Below are positions 1-10,536 of a stretch of 64,000 bases of DNA, one piece after another. The stretch spans positions 44,065 to 108,064 of the forward strand of contig JACUUV010000005.1 of the NCBI GenBank assembly GCA_014859095.1. The letters are read 5' to 3'. The notes beneath the pieces are model-generated. The model was not told the origin of the DNA, did no database searches, and saw nothing but the letters and a program-made list of their open reading frames with translations. The DNA is from Clostridia bacterium. GTDB lineage: Bacteria > Bacillota > Clostridia > Peptostreptococcales > Acidaminobacteraceae. Position 1 is the first letter of the stretch; every line of letters begins with the position of its first letter. A program made the translations under genes and the position numbers.

Positions 1-433
1 CCTTATATAAAATATCAAATTCATAAATATCCCCAACAACCCTATATAAATCATTCACCGGGATCACTCTTAAGCTGTAAAGTCCTTCGGAATGCTGTAT
101 GGGTTCAACGAGCTCATAATGATCGCCTGTGATCAAATCTGTCAAAAAGAATTTTTCACGCTCTGTTGAAATCTCAAAGATACTTCTAAAAGACTCTGTG
201 GCCAATTTCACATCTTCAGAAGGATTTGACTTGTAAAATTCATCAAGAATGGTGACTCCGGTGGAATTCAGCGGGTGGTTGAAAACAAACCATTCCGTGA
301 ATCCAGTAATATCGCTTTCGTCTTTTTCATTGATGAAAAATCTTTTTGCAGCTTCCAGTTCTGGTTTATAACAATCAGAAATTGCGAATTCCACAAATTC
401 CGTATATAATTCTTCAAATTCATGTGCTTTCAT
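1..433 (-). CDS. Hypothetical protein, C-terminally truncated by window edge (MKAHEFEELYTEFVEFAISDCYKPELEAAKRFF...)
   Basis: Open frame from ATG at 433 to the window edge, preceded by AAGGAGAAG ribosome-binding site; absent from ORF track because incomplete. Confidence 0.75.
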   Translation of the reverse strand, partial: MKAHEFEELYTEFVEFAISDCYKPELEAAKRFFINEKDESDITGFTEWFVFNHPLNSTGVTILDEFYKSNPSEDVKLATESFRSIFEISTEREKFFLTDLITGDHYELVEPIQHSEGLYSLRVIPVNDLYRVVGDIYEFDILYK

Positions 434-515
434 ATTCTTCTCCTTTAATCCTACTGGTTAATATTATATACTATTATTAGAACACGTTAAAGATTTTAAT
501 GGAGGTAAGTTCTAT

Positions 516-1730
516 ATGAAATATTTAAACGATGCATATGTCAATGAATTCAGTACTGAAATCCTAGCCATTGAAAAATTGGAAAACAATTTTGGAATAG
601 TTCTCAACGAAACATATTTTTATCCAGAAGGAGGCGGTCAACCTGGAGATCGGGGTACTATTGATGCATTTGGTATAATAGATACCGTTGTCGCAGATGG
701 AAGAATTCTTCATATCACCAATGATTCTATCGGAATGGAAATAATTGGAAATAAAGTAAACTGCATTATCGACAGAAAAAGGCGATTTGCTTTGATGCAA
801 CAGCATACAGGACAACATATTCTATCATCATGTGCTGAGAAATTATTTGATGCCGCAACTGTCGGATTCCATATTGGCGAGGATTATGTGACCATTGATC
901 TGGATAAAAAAATATCCGCAGTTGAAGTTGAAGCCCTTGAAATTTTGGCAAACGCTACTATCTGGGCCAACATTGAAGTTGTGGCACATTATCCGACTGA
1001 AGACGAACTCAAGGGACTTCCTCTTCGCAAGCAACCCAAAGTCACAAAAGACATTAGAGTCATCGAAATCAAGGGTTTCGATTTTTCTCCATGTGGCGGT
1101 ACCCACACCAAGACTACTTCTGAAATCGGAATGTTAAAAATCAAAAGGGCTGAAAACTACAAATCCGGCGTCAGAATAGAATTTGTTTGTGGTCACTATG
1201 CACTCGAAGTATTTAAAAAGCAAAATCAAATCATTTCGGAATTGATGCAGGTTTACTCTGTACAAGAAAATGAAGTCGTAGATTTCGCAAAAAGCAATTT
1301 AAATCAAATCAAAACATTAAAAAAAGAAATTCTTCTTTTGGAAGAAGAACTTCTTGATCATTCAATAAATGCACTTCTCTCCAACTTTGAGGATTATGAG
1401 GGCATAAAAGTAGTGAAATTGTCAGAAGTCAACACTGGGATGAACAATTTGCGCAAAAAATGCGGTAAAATTTGCTCCAATCCGAATTACATTGTCATTG
1501 GTACAGCTTCAGATGCCCATAAAACACACATAGTCCTCAGTAAATCTCAGAATGTTCCGGTTGAAATCGATATGAACGGTCTCTTCAAATCCTACTTTGC
1601 ACCATTAGGTTGTAAAGGTGGTGGAAATACGACCTCTTCTCAAGGAGGCTTTGATGGTCAACTCGATACAGATTCGATTGTGGAAGAAATTGAATCCTAT
1701 ATTGAAAAAATAATAGAAAATATCAGTTGA
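516..1730 (+). CDS. AlaX-L-like alanyl-tRNA editing protein (AlaRS second additional domain plus DHHA1-like C-terminus)
   Basis: Motifs QQHTGQHILS and FDFSPCGGTHTKTTSEIG; C-terminal CKGGGNTTSSQGG resembles DHHA1; GGAGG upstream. Confidence 0.88.
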   Translation: MKYLNDAYVNEFSTEILAIEKLENNFGIVLNETYFYPEGGGQPGDRGTIDAFGIIDTVVADGRILHITNDSIGMEIIGNKVNCIIDRKRRFALMQQHTGQHILSSCAEKLFDAATVGFHIGEDYVTIDLDKKISAVEVEALEILANATIWANIEVVAHYPTEDELKGLPLRKQPKVTKDIRVIEIKGFDFSPCGGTHTKTTSEIGMLKIKRAENYKSGVRIEFVCGHYALEVFKKQNQIISELMQVYSVQENEVVDFAKSNLNQIKTLKKEILLLEEELLDHSINALLSNFEDYEGIKVVKLSEVNTGMNNLRKKCGKICSNPNYIVIGTASDAHKTHIVLSKSQNVPVEIDMNGLFKSYFAPLGCKGGGNTTSSQGGFDGQLDTDSIVEEIESYIEKIIENIS

Positions 1731-1731
1731 T

Positions 1732-2658
1732 TCAAACTACTGATAGCACCCAATCCATAAAATCTTGATAAACTTCAGTACGATTGATTTCGTTTAGCAT
1801 TTCATGGCGACCTTCCGGATATAATTTTACGGTCGTTATGAACCCGTTTTGTTTATAGATTTTCTCTGATTTGATAACGCCTTTGCCGTAATCGCCCACC
1901 GGATCCATATCTCCTGACATAAGCAGCATCGGAAGTTTCGATTTTTCATTTGAAACCACAGGATGATAAAAAATTCTGATTAGATTCTCAAAAAATTCAT
2001 AGTAAAAACCACTCGTGTGAACATTGCCACAATAAGGATCCTCCATATACGCTTTTACTTTTTCATCGTCACGGGACAACCAATCAAAAGGTGTTTTGGG
2101 GGTTTTGACATTTTTATTGTAACTACCAAATGACATTTTATCCAATAATTTTGAGCGATGTCTTGATCCAAGGATCTTGGATTCAATTCCAGCAATCAAC
2201 TTTCCAAGGGTCAGAACGGATTTAGGTTGAAATCCCGTACCAGAGAGTATGACGGCATCAATCTGATAACTGTAATCCAACAAATAATCTCTGACCAGAA
2301 ACGATCCCATACTATGGCCGAATAGCACGACAGGTACATTTGGGTAATCCATTTTGGCAGATTCAAGAACTCTCCTTAAGTCCTCTTTCATTTTCATCCA
2401 GCCATTGTCCCCGATAATCCCTAAATTCGCGTGATTTCCAGCGGTAAGTCCATGCCCTCTATGGGAATGACCATAGACAAAGATGTCATTACGTACCAAT
2501 GTTTCAGCGAAATCATCATATCTCTCAATGGTTTCTGCCATTCCATGTGCGATGACAACAATTGCCTTTGGGATAGAGTCCTTATACCATTTGTAGCCTT
2601 TGATTGTAAATTCACCAAATGAATCTTTCGAGAATGAATCGCGCATGATTACCTCCAA
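1732..2658 (-). CDS. Alpha/beta hydrolase (lysophospholipase / monoacylglycerol lipase-like)
   Basis: VVIAHGMAETIERY, GHSMGS nucleophile elbow, GDMDPVGD, GRHEMLNE. Confidence 0.85.
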   Translation of the reverse strand: MEVIMRDSFSKDSFGEFTIKGYKWYKDSIPKAIVVIAHGMAETIERYDDFAETLVRNDIFVYGHSHRGHGLTAGNHANLGIIGDNGWMKMKEDLRRVLESAKMDYPNVPVVLFGHSMGSFLVRDYLLDYSYQIDAVILSGTGFQPKSVLTLGKLIAGIESKILGSRHRSKLLDKMSFGSYNKNVKTPKTPFDWLSRDDEKVKAYMEDPYCGNVHTSGFYYEFFENLIRIFYHPVVSNEKSKLPMLLMSGDMDPVGDYGKGVIKSEKIYKQNGFITTVKLYPEGRHEMLNEINRTEVYQDFMDWVLSVV

Positions 2659-2763
2659 ATATTGAATTTTAATAATATTATTATAACACTTAAGTTTATT
2701 TATTTTAACTGATTTCTTTTTATGCTAAAATGATAATGCGCATATAAAACGACGGAGGCATAC

Positions 2764-3363
2764 ATGAATTTTTTAGAATGGATTTTAATGATCATTATAG
2801 GCTATATAATTGGCAGCATCCCATTTTCATATCTCATTCCAAAGTGGCTGGGGAGAATAGACATCAGACAACATGGTAGTGGCAACACTGGCACTACCAA
2901 TGTCGTAAGGACTCTAGGACTAAGAATCGGAATTGTAGCCTTCTTAGGGGATTTTATTAAAGGCATCATTCCTACAGTCATCGGATTTGTACTGTTTTCA
3001 ACCTTAGGTGGAATTGTTGGAGGAAGCTTTGCCATCTTAGGTCACTGCTATTCCATTTGGCTCAAATTCAAAGGCGGAAAAGGAATAGCTACTTCTGCAG
3101 GCGTCTTGGTCATCTTGATGCCACTCATTTTGATTATACTCCTGACAATTCAGTTTATTATTATTTTCGCGACAAAAATCATGTCTCTTGCATCGATTTC
3201 AAGTGCGATACTCTTGCCTATACTCACAGCTCTTTTGTACAGTAACGATGAACTTCTATATTTTTCATTTTTCCTTGCAATCTTTGTGATCTTCAAGCAC
3301 AAAGATAATATCAAACGATTGGTTAAAGGGGAGGAAAATAAACTTTCCATAAAGAAAAAGTAG
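2764..3363 (+). CDS. plsY: Glycerol-3-phosphate acyltransferase PlsY
   Basis: GSIPFSYLI, GSGNTGTTNVVRTLG, GHCYSIWLKFKGGKGIATSAG. Confidence 0.95.
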   Translation: MNFLEWILMIIIGYIIGSIPFSYLIPKWLGRIDIRQHGSGNTGTTNVVRTLGLRIGIVAFLGDFIKGIIPTVIGFVLFSTLGGIVGGSFAILGHCYSIWLKFKGGKGIATSAGVLVILMPLILIILLTIQFIIIFATKIMSLASISSAILLPILTALLYSNDELLYFSFFLAIFVIFKHKDNIKRLVKGEENKLSIKKK

Positions 3364-3382
3364 GCTATTAGCCTACTTTTTC
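3354..3382. terminator. Bidirectional intrinsic terminator between plsY and ybjQ-like gene
   Basis: aaaagtaggc-tatta-gcctacttttt, A- and T-flanked. Confidence 0.8.
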
Positions 3383-3386
3383 TGCT

Positions 3387-3707
3387 TTATTCAAGAACAA
3401 CCGCGGTCCCCGAAGCGGTTACCATAAGCATGTTGTTGCCTTGACCCAATACTTCATAATCGATGTCAATGCCTACAACGGCATCAGCACCCATCGCCTT
3501 GGCGCGTTTTTCAAGTTCATTCAACGCGGCTTCTCTGGCTCCGATCAATTCACCTTCATATGAACCGGATCTGCCTCCAAAAAAATTGGTCAATCCTGCT
3601 GCAAAGTCTTTTACGAAATCCACTCCATTCACAACTTCTCCAAAAACAATGCCTTTGTATTCTGAAATTTTTCTGCCCTCGACAGAGGGTGTCGTAGTCA
3701 ATATCAT
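3387..3707 (-). CDS. YbjQ family protein (putative heavy-metal-binding domain)
   Basis: [26 protein letters not shown]...[19 protein letters not shown], typical of the family. Confidence 0.9.
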   Translation of the reverse strand: MILTTTPSVEGRKISEYKGIVFGEVVNGVDFVKDFAAGLTNFFGGRSGSYEGELIGAREAALNELEKRAKAMGADAVVGIDIDYEVLGQGNNMLMVTASGTAVVLE

Positions 3708-3810
3708 CCTTACCTCCTACCCTTTTCATCATTATAAAATTGATGTGTTAAAAAACAATTAAAAATATATGAAAATAAGACTAAATCTGTTAGAATAGGT
3801 ATTGAGCCAT

Positions 3811-3907
3811 GGGGACAGATGGGTTCTGGTGTGCCTTCTGATCTTCAAAATCAGTACGGGGGGTTAAGAGCTTCCTGGGTGGGTTCGATTCCCACGTGTC
3901 CCCGCCA
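3811..3907 (+). tRNA. selC: tRNA-Sec (anticodon TCA)
   Basis: 97 nt; anticodon stem ctgat/atcag with loop CT-TCA-AA (TCA at 3845-3847), long variable arm, T-arm GTGGG-TTCGATT-CCCAC, GGGGACA/TGTCCCC acceptor, 3' GCCA. Confidence 0.95.
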
Positions 3908-3921
3908 ATAAAACACATAAG

Positions 3922-3960
3922 AAATCCCGCAATCATTAAATATGATCGCGGGATTTTTTT
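3922..3960. terminator. Terminator following selC (also overlaps 3' end of opposite gene)
   Basis: aaatcccgc ... gcgggattttttt. Confidence 0.8.
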
Positions 3961-5593
3961 AATAATTCAACATGATTTGATGCCATAAATCAAGAGTCGT
4001 TCCTTTATACGATGGGATAGTTCCCATACGCCAAACAGAAATACCTCCAAGGCCAAAATATTTGGAGAGATCTATTTTAGCTTGAATACTTCGTTGATTC
4101 TCATACCAGACAATATTTCTCGTATTGTCAATCTCATTTCTGAATATGATACTCGGACTATGATAACGGCTGGAATATTCTTTGATCGCACCTTCTTCGA
4201 TTCTGGATAATAGTGCTCCATAAGAAGGATTAAATGGTGTTGAATTTATTATTTTTCCATCAACCACTTTCCATTGAGCAGTATCCATTGAAAGTTGAAG
4301 TAATACTTTTTTGGGTTGATCCACGCCAGTTACGGAATCCAAAATGGAATCAATCGCATAATAGACTTCATCGATCGGTGTGAGTGGTGTTATCGTAAGA
4401 CCAGAACTCATCTCAGATTCAGTAAGTCTTTTTGCGTAATAGTCATGAGCCATTAAAATGACCAGGTCTGAAACCTCACCGATATGTTTGAAGTCATATC
4501 CATCATAATAAGACAACCCATTTGGACGAGAAGGGTGAACCGCAGTAGCGATTTTAAAATCTCCAGGGTTCAATGCCTCTTTCAATTGATCAAGAAACTT
4601 GTTGAGATTCAATGCCGAGCTGTTACCTCTCAAGCTTTCGAAGTCTATCAATACTCCAGTAAAGAAAGATTGCTGACTAAGAACCTTTTGTATTTCTTCT
4701 ATGGTCTTCTTCTGCAGTGAATCATTCTTTAAAATGTATTCCGATAAAGGAATACTTTTCTTAAGGTCGGAATCATAAATATTTTCTTCTTTTACAAATA
4801 CCATCAGATATCTGGAAAGATTGTCATGTTCAGTTGCATTCAGCGCATCTTTGAAACCAATCGGAATTCTATATTCATTGTTGTTTGCGGAAGTTGTATT
4901 CAAAATGACACTGGATTTATCCGGAGAAAGTTCCAGTCTGCTCCAACCATGTGCAATTTCAGTGAGTTCGCTGGAATATTCAGCTTGACTGTAGGAATTG
5001 ATGGCATAATAGCTTAATAAATGATCAAAGGAATCCCTTTGTTTGATATAAAGATTCTTTATCAAAACAGCAGCTTCTTCTTTTTTCAGCAAATCATTCG
5101 GTCTGAACAGCTTATTTTGATTTTCTGAAACAAGACCAAAATCTAGAGCCATTTTAACGTACCCCTTGTCTACAGTCACATCTGTAAAAGGAACAGAAGA
5201 AAGTTTCATCTGGTCCGCTACGGTACCAAAATCCAACAGTGAGATCATGAGCTTGAGTGCATCCAACCGAGTCAATTGCTTTGTTATGGATTTCTCTGTT
5301 GGAATATTTCCAATGAAGTCATTGGGAACTTTGTCATCAATGGATACAAGCCAATTTATAAGGTCAGATTCTGTAACCGCATTTCCCAGTCCGAAAACAT
5401 TGGAATTCACAAAAATTTTAGCCTCAACAAGTGTGCTAATGGTTGGATATGCCCAGTGATTTGAACTCACATCAGTATAATTAAGTGTATCGCCAAATGT
5501 CGGACTTACTATGAAACTTGTCAAAACAACAACAATACAAAAGCTTCTAATCCATTTTTTAATCATAATAAACTCCAATCTTCTAGTTGCCAT
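3959..5593 (-). CDS. SLH-domain, GH18-like (YaaH/chitinase-fold) secreted protein; likely start MIKKWIRS at 5566
   Basis: Signal-like N-terminus, SLH motif YTDVSSNHWAYPTISTLVEAKIF, GVLIDFESLRG GH18-like strand, C-terminal GGISVWRMG. Confidence 0.8.
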   Translation of the reverse strand: MATRRLEFIMIKKWIRSFCIVVVLTSFIVSPTFGDTLNYTDVSSNHWAYPTISTLVEAKIFVNSNVFGLGNAVTESDLINWLVSIDDKVPNDFIGNIPTEKSITKQLTRLDALKLMISLLDFGTVADQMKLSSVPFTDVTVDKGYVKMALDFGLVSENQNKLFRPNDLLKKEEAAVLIKNLYIKQRDSFDHLLSYYAINSYSQAEYSSELTEIAHGWSRLELSPDKSSVILNTTSANNNEYRIPIGFKDALNATEHDNLSRYLMVFVKEENIYDSDLKKSIPLSEYILKNDSLQKKTIEEIQKVLSQQSFFTGVLIDFESLRGNSSALNLNKFLDQLKEALNPGDFKIATAVHPSRPNGLSYYDGYDFKHIGEVSDLVILMAHDYYAKRLTESEMSSGLTITPLTPIDEVYYAIDSILDSVTGVDQPKKVLLQLSMDTAQWKVVDGKIINSTPFNPSYGALLSRIEEGAIKEYSSRYHSPSIIFRNEIDNTRNIVWYENQRSIQAKIDLSKYFGLGGISVWRMGTIPSYKGTTLDLWHQIMLNY

Positions 5594-5668
5594 AGCTTAA
5601 TTATATGCTTCAAAGCACGTTATGACCATAACAAACAGATTACAATTGGATAATGGTTGTCGGTCAGA

Positions 5669-6529
5669 CTAATCATCCAGCTCCACTCTATAGGAGCCCT
5701 CTTCCATAATGACATGCCATTTGTCGTAAAGTTGGATTTGAAAACCATCTCCCTCATAATCTTTAACAAATCTGATATATATATACCACTCATCTTCCAT
5801 TCGTTTCGTAAAGTATGTTGTTCTAGAAAACCCCTTTGTCTCCTCCATAAACTCGTTGGCATACTTAATGAAACCGGAATAATCCGTATTTGATTTTGTG
5901 TTTTCTGACAACAAAAAATAGGATAAATCATATCGACCTGAATTCATGTAATCAACGAAATCAATTGCGGCATCTGCCGCAGTCCGATCCTTGGCATAAA
6001 TCAGGCTCTCATCACGTGTCAAAGGTTTTGAGAGACTTTGTCCCAGAATCGGGTTGCTGATAGGATTGCCTTCCAACATGATTTGTACTCTTAGAACTCT
6101 TTTTAGTTCAGTAAGACTGTTGACCATTGACCATATATACAAACGAATGGATTCATCCTTCCATATTTCAGTCTCAGTGAAACTGGATGAAAAATTGATA
6201 TAACATGTATTATTTACATTTTCAACGGAAATGAGTTCTACATCTTTATCAAACAAAGTCTTGTAACTGGAATTATTCGAACCGTCAATCAATGCTTCCA
6301 CAATCGCTTGTTCATATTTCCCATCAACAACCTCAATCTGTTGTGTCTCATATCTCAATGCTTTATCATAGACATAATATAGTCTGCTGGTGATTTTTAT
6401 AGAACCTTGAGTAGGAGATATAAATGTTTCATCCGATAAGACAGAATAGGGCTTGTTCAAATTAAAAACAAATAAAACCATTATCATGACTATAGCGAGA
6501 AATATAAAGATTTTAATTGGAATTTTCAT
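5669..6529 (-). CDS. GerMN-domain lipoprotein-like/membrane-anchored protein
   Basis: N-terminal TM; GerMN-like RLYYVYDKALRYETQQIEV...AIVEALIDGSNNSSYKTLFDKDVELISVENVNNTCYINFSSSF. Confidence 0.7.
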   Translation of the reverse strand: MKIPIKIFIFLAIVMIMVLFVFNLNKPYSVLSDETFISPTQGSIKITSRLYYVYDKALRYETQQIEVVDGKYEQAIVEALIDGSNNSSYKTLFDKDVELISVENVNNTCYINFSSSFTETEIWKDESIRLYIWSMVNSLTELKRVLRVQIMLEGNPISNPILGQSLSKPLTRDESLIYAKDRTAADAAIDFVDYMNSGRYDLSYFLLSENTKSNTDYSGFIKYANEFMEETKGFSRTTYFTKRMEDEWYIYIRFVKDYEGDGFQIQLYDKWHVIMEEGSYRVELDD

Positions 6530-6538
6530 GTTGTTTCC

Positions 6539-7972
6539 CTACTTTCTCGGTAAGCTGATGGACACGGTCGTTCCTTCTCCCACATTGCTGGACACTTCTA
6601 TTCGCCCTTGATGCAACAAGACAATTTGTTGTGAAATTGCAAGCCCTAGACCGGTACCACCTGTCTTACGAGCACGGGCCTCATCCACTCTGTAAAAACG
6701 GTCAAAGATAAAAGGAAGATCCCTTTCTGGTATGCCGATGCCATTATCTATGATATTGATTAGAATTTGTTCCTTTTGTTCAATCAATTCTATACAAACC
6801 TTTCCATTTTCAGGCGTATACTTGACTGCATTTCCTATGATGTTCAGTAGACATTGTTGAATTTTCTCCTGATCCAGCTGAATCTGTATTTTACTGTTGG
6901 CGATCATTGCTACAGTGATATTTTTTGTATCCGCAATCGGTTTGATAGTCTTGATGACCCACTCCAGCAAATAGTTGACGTAAGTCATGTTGTAGTTGAG
7001 ATCCAAATCATCCTTTTCAACGCGGACAAGATAAAGTAAACTGTCAATGATCTTGTTCAATCGATCGATTTCAGAATTGATATCCTCCATGAATTCACGA
7101 TAAACAGCCTCATCCCATGATGGCGATGAAAGCAAAGTATCCGACACGATTTTCATTGAAGTCATAGGAGTTCTTAGTTCATGGGAGACATTGGAAACAA
7201 ACTTTTTCCTGCGCTCGTCCACTTGGGATAGCTTGGTAGTCATCATATTGAACGCGTCACCCAACTCACCGATTTCATCTTTACTGGAAATATCCACTTT
7301 GGTGTCATATTTCCCAAGTGTGATATGTTGTACGGAATCCGTTAGCTTCTCTATGGGTTTTGATATTATTTGTGCAAATAGAATGCTGATGAAAATTGAA
7401 ACTGCAACTGCGGCAGTAAAAATCAAAAGCAGTTTATCAATGATTTCTCCGACATCTGAGAAAATGTAGTCTGCTGATGAAGTAATGAATGAAGTCCCTA
7501 CAATTTCATTATGTTCGATGATTGGAACCGCGGCATAGAATACGTATTTTGAATCATGAACATATATATTGGCACTATCAAATCCCAAAAGGGCATCATC
7601 AATTTCTTCAGTACTGACCTTTTGATCATTCAATAAATCGTATGAATCCAAAAGCACTTTGGTCTGAGTATCAAGAACAATGATTCTGGAATTGTACTCA
7701 AAACTATGTTGTTTTATGATATCTTCCACATAACGGTAAGTATACTCATTGTCAACATTGCCAATAAAAGGGGCAATTTGATTGGCAACCTGGGTATTTT
7801 GAGAAAGAAGATTGTTTTCTGCCTCATCAATATTGCTTTTGGTCAGATAGTCTTCGACAAAAATAATTGTCAGAATCATAACAAAGGTTATCAATATTAA
7901 ATAGGTGGAAACAAGTTTCCACCTAATACTTTTAAAGAACTCTTTTCTTTTTGTTTTTAAAATAGTACCCAA
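6539..7972 (-). CDS. Two-component sensor histidine kinase (HAMP, HisKA, HATPase_c)
   Basis: FVSNVSHELRTPMTSMK H-box; IGNAVKYTPENG N-box; DNGIGIPERDLPFIFDRFYRVD; GGTGLGLAISQQI. Confidence 0.93.
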   Translation of the reverse strand: MGTILKTKRKEFFKSIRWKLVSTYLILITFVMILTIIFVEDYLTKSNIDEAENNLLSQNTQVANQIAPFIGNVDNEYTYRYVEDIIKQHSFEYNSRIIVLDTQTKVLLDSYDLLNDQKVSTEEIDDALLGFDSANIYVHDSKYVFYAAVPIIEHNEIVGTSFITSSADYIFSDVGEIIDKLLLIFTAAVAVSIFISILFAQIISKPIEKLTDSVQHITLGKYDTKVDISSKDEIGELGDAFNMMTTKLSQVDERRKKFVSNVSHELRTPMTSMKIVSDTLLSSPSWDEAVYREFMEDINSEIDRLNKIIDSLLYLVRVEKDDLDLNYNMTYVNYLLEWVIKTIKPIADTKNITVAMIANSKIQIQLDQEKIQQCLLNIIGNAVKYTPENGKVCIELIEQKEQILINIIDNGIGIPERDLPFIFDRFYRVDEARARKTGGTGLGLAISQQIVLLHQGRIEVSSNVGEGTTVSISLPRK

Positions 7973-8636
7973 CTCCCCATTTAGTTAAAATATAATCCGG
8001 TTGAGAAGAATTGCTTTCTATTTTTTCTCTCAATCTTCTGATGTGAACATCCACTGTTCTTACATCACCAAAATACTCATAGCCCCAAATAGTTTCAAGA
8101 AGTTCTTCTCTGGAATAGACCCTTTCCTCATTCATAATCAAAAGAAGCAATAAATCGAATTCTTTGGCAGTCAAGTTGACTTGTGTCCCGTTGATTGTAA
8201 CTTTTCTTCCCAAAGTATTGATATTGAAATCCCCAAGATTGATCAGATTTGAAGCAGTCTGCTGATCGCTGACTTGAACTCGTCTGAGTATTGCTTTTAT
8301 TCGTGCTTTAAGCTCAAGCATATTGAAAGGTTTTGTGATGTAGTCGTCAGCTCCATATTCAAGCCCCAAAACTTTGCTCGAATCATCATCTTTGGCTGTC
8401 AGCATCAAGATAGGCACCATTGATTTTTCTCTTACTTTTTTACACACTTCAAGTCCATCCATTCCAGGCAACATCAAATCCAAAATGACAGCATCATATG
8501 TGTTTTGCAGAATCTTGTCATAAGCTTCTTTACCATCAACAGCTGTTTCAACTTCATAGCCTTCCTGTTCCAAACTGAATCTTAAACCTTTTAGTAAAAT
8601 CGGTTCGTCATCGACAACTAAAATTTTCTCAGACAT
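7932..8636 (-). CDS. OmpR/PhoB-family response regulator
   Basis: ILVVDDEPILLKGL, DAVILDLMLPGMDG, winged-helix RTVDVHIRRLREKIE. Confidence 0.95.
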   Translation of the reverse strand: MSEKILVVDDEPILLKGLRFSLEQEGYEVETAVDGKEAYDKILQNTYDAVILDLMLPGMDGLEVCKKVREKSMVPILMLTAKDDDSSKVLGLEYGADDYITKPFNMLELKARIKAILRRVQVSDQQTASNLINLGDFNINTLGRKVTINGTQVNLTAKEFDLLLLLIMNEERVYSREELLETIWGYEYFGDVRTVDVHIRRLREKIESNSSQPDYILTKWGVGYYFKNKKKRVL

Positions 8637-8652
8637 GGTTTCACTCCAATCA

Positions 8653-10536
8653 TTATTTTATTAATATACGTGTGTTTTCAATACGTTTGGTTAAGTTCTC
8701 CCTATCAAAATGTTCAAGTATTTCTACACTCGCCTTCCGGGAAATATCAAGTAAATCCCTGAATTCGGCAACAGCAAGAAATTCATGTTTTTCAAAATGA
8801 TCCAATAAGCTTTTTCTGCACTTGGAATATGCATTCTTCGATAAAACGGCTTCTTCACTAATTTTAACAAGAATTTCACTATTAATCAAATGATATAATA
8901 ATTCTTCCTGTAGTTTTTTAGGATCGTTTTGAATGATGAGTTCATTGATGGCTGTCGGTTTAAGATCATTTTTTGTGACTTGTTGGATCTGTCTGTCCAT
9001 TATGTTCTTTTCACGAACACTATATTGAACCTTATGGTTAGGATCTTTGACCAACTGTCCTGTGATTTCAATCTTTTTCTCGTCTACAAGTTTAGATATG
9101 ATCTCACCATAATCCCCTTTTGAGATAGTATTGAACTTCAAAATGTGATTCAACTTCGACCGAAGTGTCTCACGGTCCATACCCGAGCGGAGTGCATTAT
9201 CTTTATGAAACTCCATCAAAATGGTCATGAACTGATTTTCAACCATCAGCCACCATTTTACTGTTGCATAAGAGTTTTCAGACATTCTTAAAAGTTCGCC
9301 ATTTTGGATGAGACGTTCAAAGGCATTCATGCATTGTTCCATAGTGAAAGGTAAACTATGATAAATCTCATCTTTTATTTCAAAGGGTTGGTCAATATTC
9401 TCAAGTATTTTAAGCACTTCTTCATCTACACTAGAATCCGCATCGGAAAGAGCATGCTTTTTCGCAAGTGTATTGACGATTCTTCCCCCACCCAATGTGA
9501 TGACCGGCGAGAAGTTTCGAATTATGATAGGATCATTGATTTTACAAAATAATGGCGATTCAAGTCTTAATTGAACAATGAGTTCCTCATTTTCTCCGAT
9601 AGATTTCTGATCCTTGATTGCGATTCTGCATAGAATCTCACGAGTTCCATGATATAATCGCAAACGTTGCCAATGTTTGATCGGTGCATCAATATCAACA
9701 TCTGTCTTTAGACGGACATCAACGATTTGAGTTTTCCTCATCTGATCGGAGGATGAAAGAACATCTCCACGTTCAATGTACTCCTTATCCACAGCGAGAT
9801 TAAGAGCCACTCTTTGTCCGAAACTTGCTTCTTCAACATTTTCACCATGCACTTGAATGCCTTTGACTCGAATATCTCTGTTAGATGGATAATGTTTGAT
9901 GATCTCACCTACACGGATTTTGCCTTCTATCAAAGTACCTGTCACTACCGTTCCGTGACCTTTCATAGAAAATACACGATCTACAGAAAGTCGTGACGAT
10001 GTATGAGTCACCTCCGTGTCAATGTCGATCATATAGGATTCCAGAGTTTCAACTAGGGCTCTCTTGCAATTATCATCTTTTATAGAGTATTCAACAATTG
10101 GCGCACCCGCCATAAAAGTATCCTGTAAAATGTCATGGATTTCCGCTTTTTTATATTCGATATCTTCTTTAGTGACAAGATCGCATTTGGTGATTACAAC
10201 AATTCCTTTTTTGACGTTCAAGTGGGATAATATATTCAAATGTTCATATGTTTGAGGTTTAAAACCTTCATCTGCAGCGACAACGAGCATGACAACGTCC
10301 ATTCCCATCGCGCCGGCCAACATGCTCTTTACGAATCTCTCGTGTCCTGGGACATCCACAAAGCTTATGAGTTGCTGATCATTCAGTCTCAAGTAAGCAA
10401 ATCCCAATTCGATTGTAATGCCTCTACGCTTTTCATCTGCAAGACGATCGGCATCGATTCCTGTCAGATGCTTGACCAACGATGTCTTTCCATGATCGAT
10501 ATGACCAGCGGTTCCTACGACTAAAGTATCACGCAT
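8653..10536 (-). CDS. selB: Selenocysteine-specific elongation factor SelB (start corrected to MRDTLVVG at 10536)
   Basis: [58 protein letters not shown]-terminal winged-helix region; GGAGGT upstream of ATG 10536. Confidence 0.95.
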   Translation of the reverse strand: MRDTLVVGTAGHIDHGKTSLVKHLTGIDADRLADEKRRGITIELGFAYLRLNDQQLISFVDVPGHERFVKSMLAGAMGMDVVMLVVAADEGFKPQTYEHLNILSHLNVKKGIVVITKCDLVTKEDIEYKKAEIHDILQDTFMAGAPIVEYSIKDDNCKRALVETLESYMIDIDTEVTHTSSRLSVDRVFSMKGHGTVVTGTLIEGKIRVGEIIKHYPSNRDIRVKGIQVHGENVEEASFGQRVALNLAVDKEYIERGDVLSSSDQMRKTQIVDVRLKTDVDIDAPIKHWQRLRLYHGTREILCRIAIKDQKSIGENEELIVQLRLESPLFCKINDPIIIRNFSPVITLGGGRIVNTLAKKHALSDADSSVDEEVLKILENIDQPFEIKDEIYHSLPFTMEQCMNAFERLIQNGELLRMSENSYATVKWWLMVENQFMTILMEFHKDNALRSGMDRETLRSKLNHILKFNTISKGDYGEIISKLVDEKKIEITGQLVKDPNHKVQYSVREKNIMDRQIQQVTKNDLKPTAINELIIQNDPKKLQEELLYHLINSEILVKISEEAVLSKNAYSKCRKSLLDHFEKHEFLAVAEFRDLLDISRKASVEILEHFDRENLTKRIENTRILIK

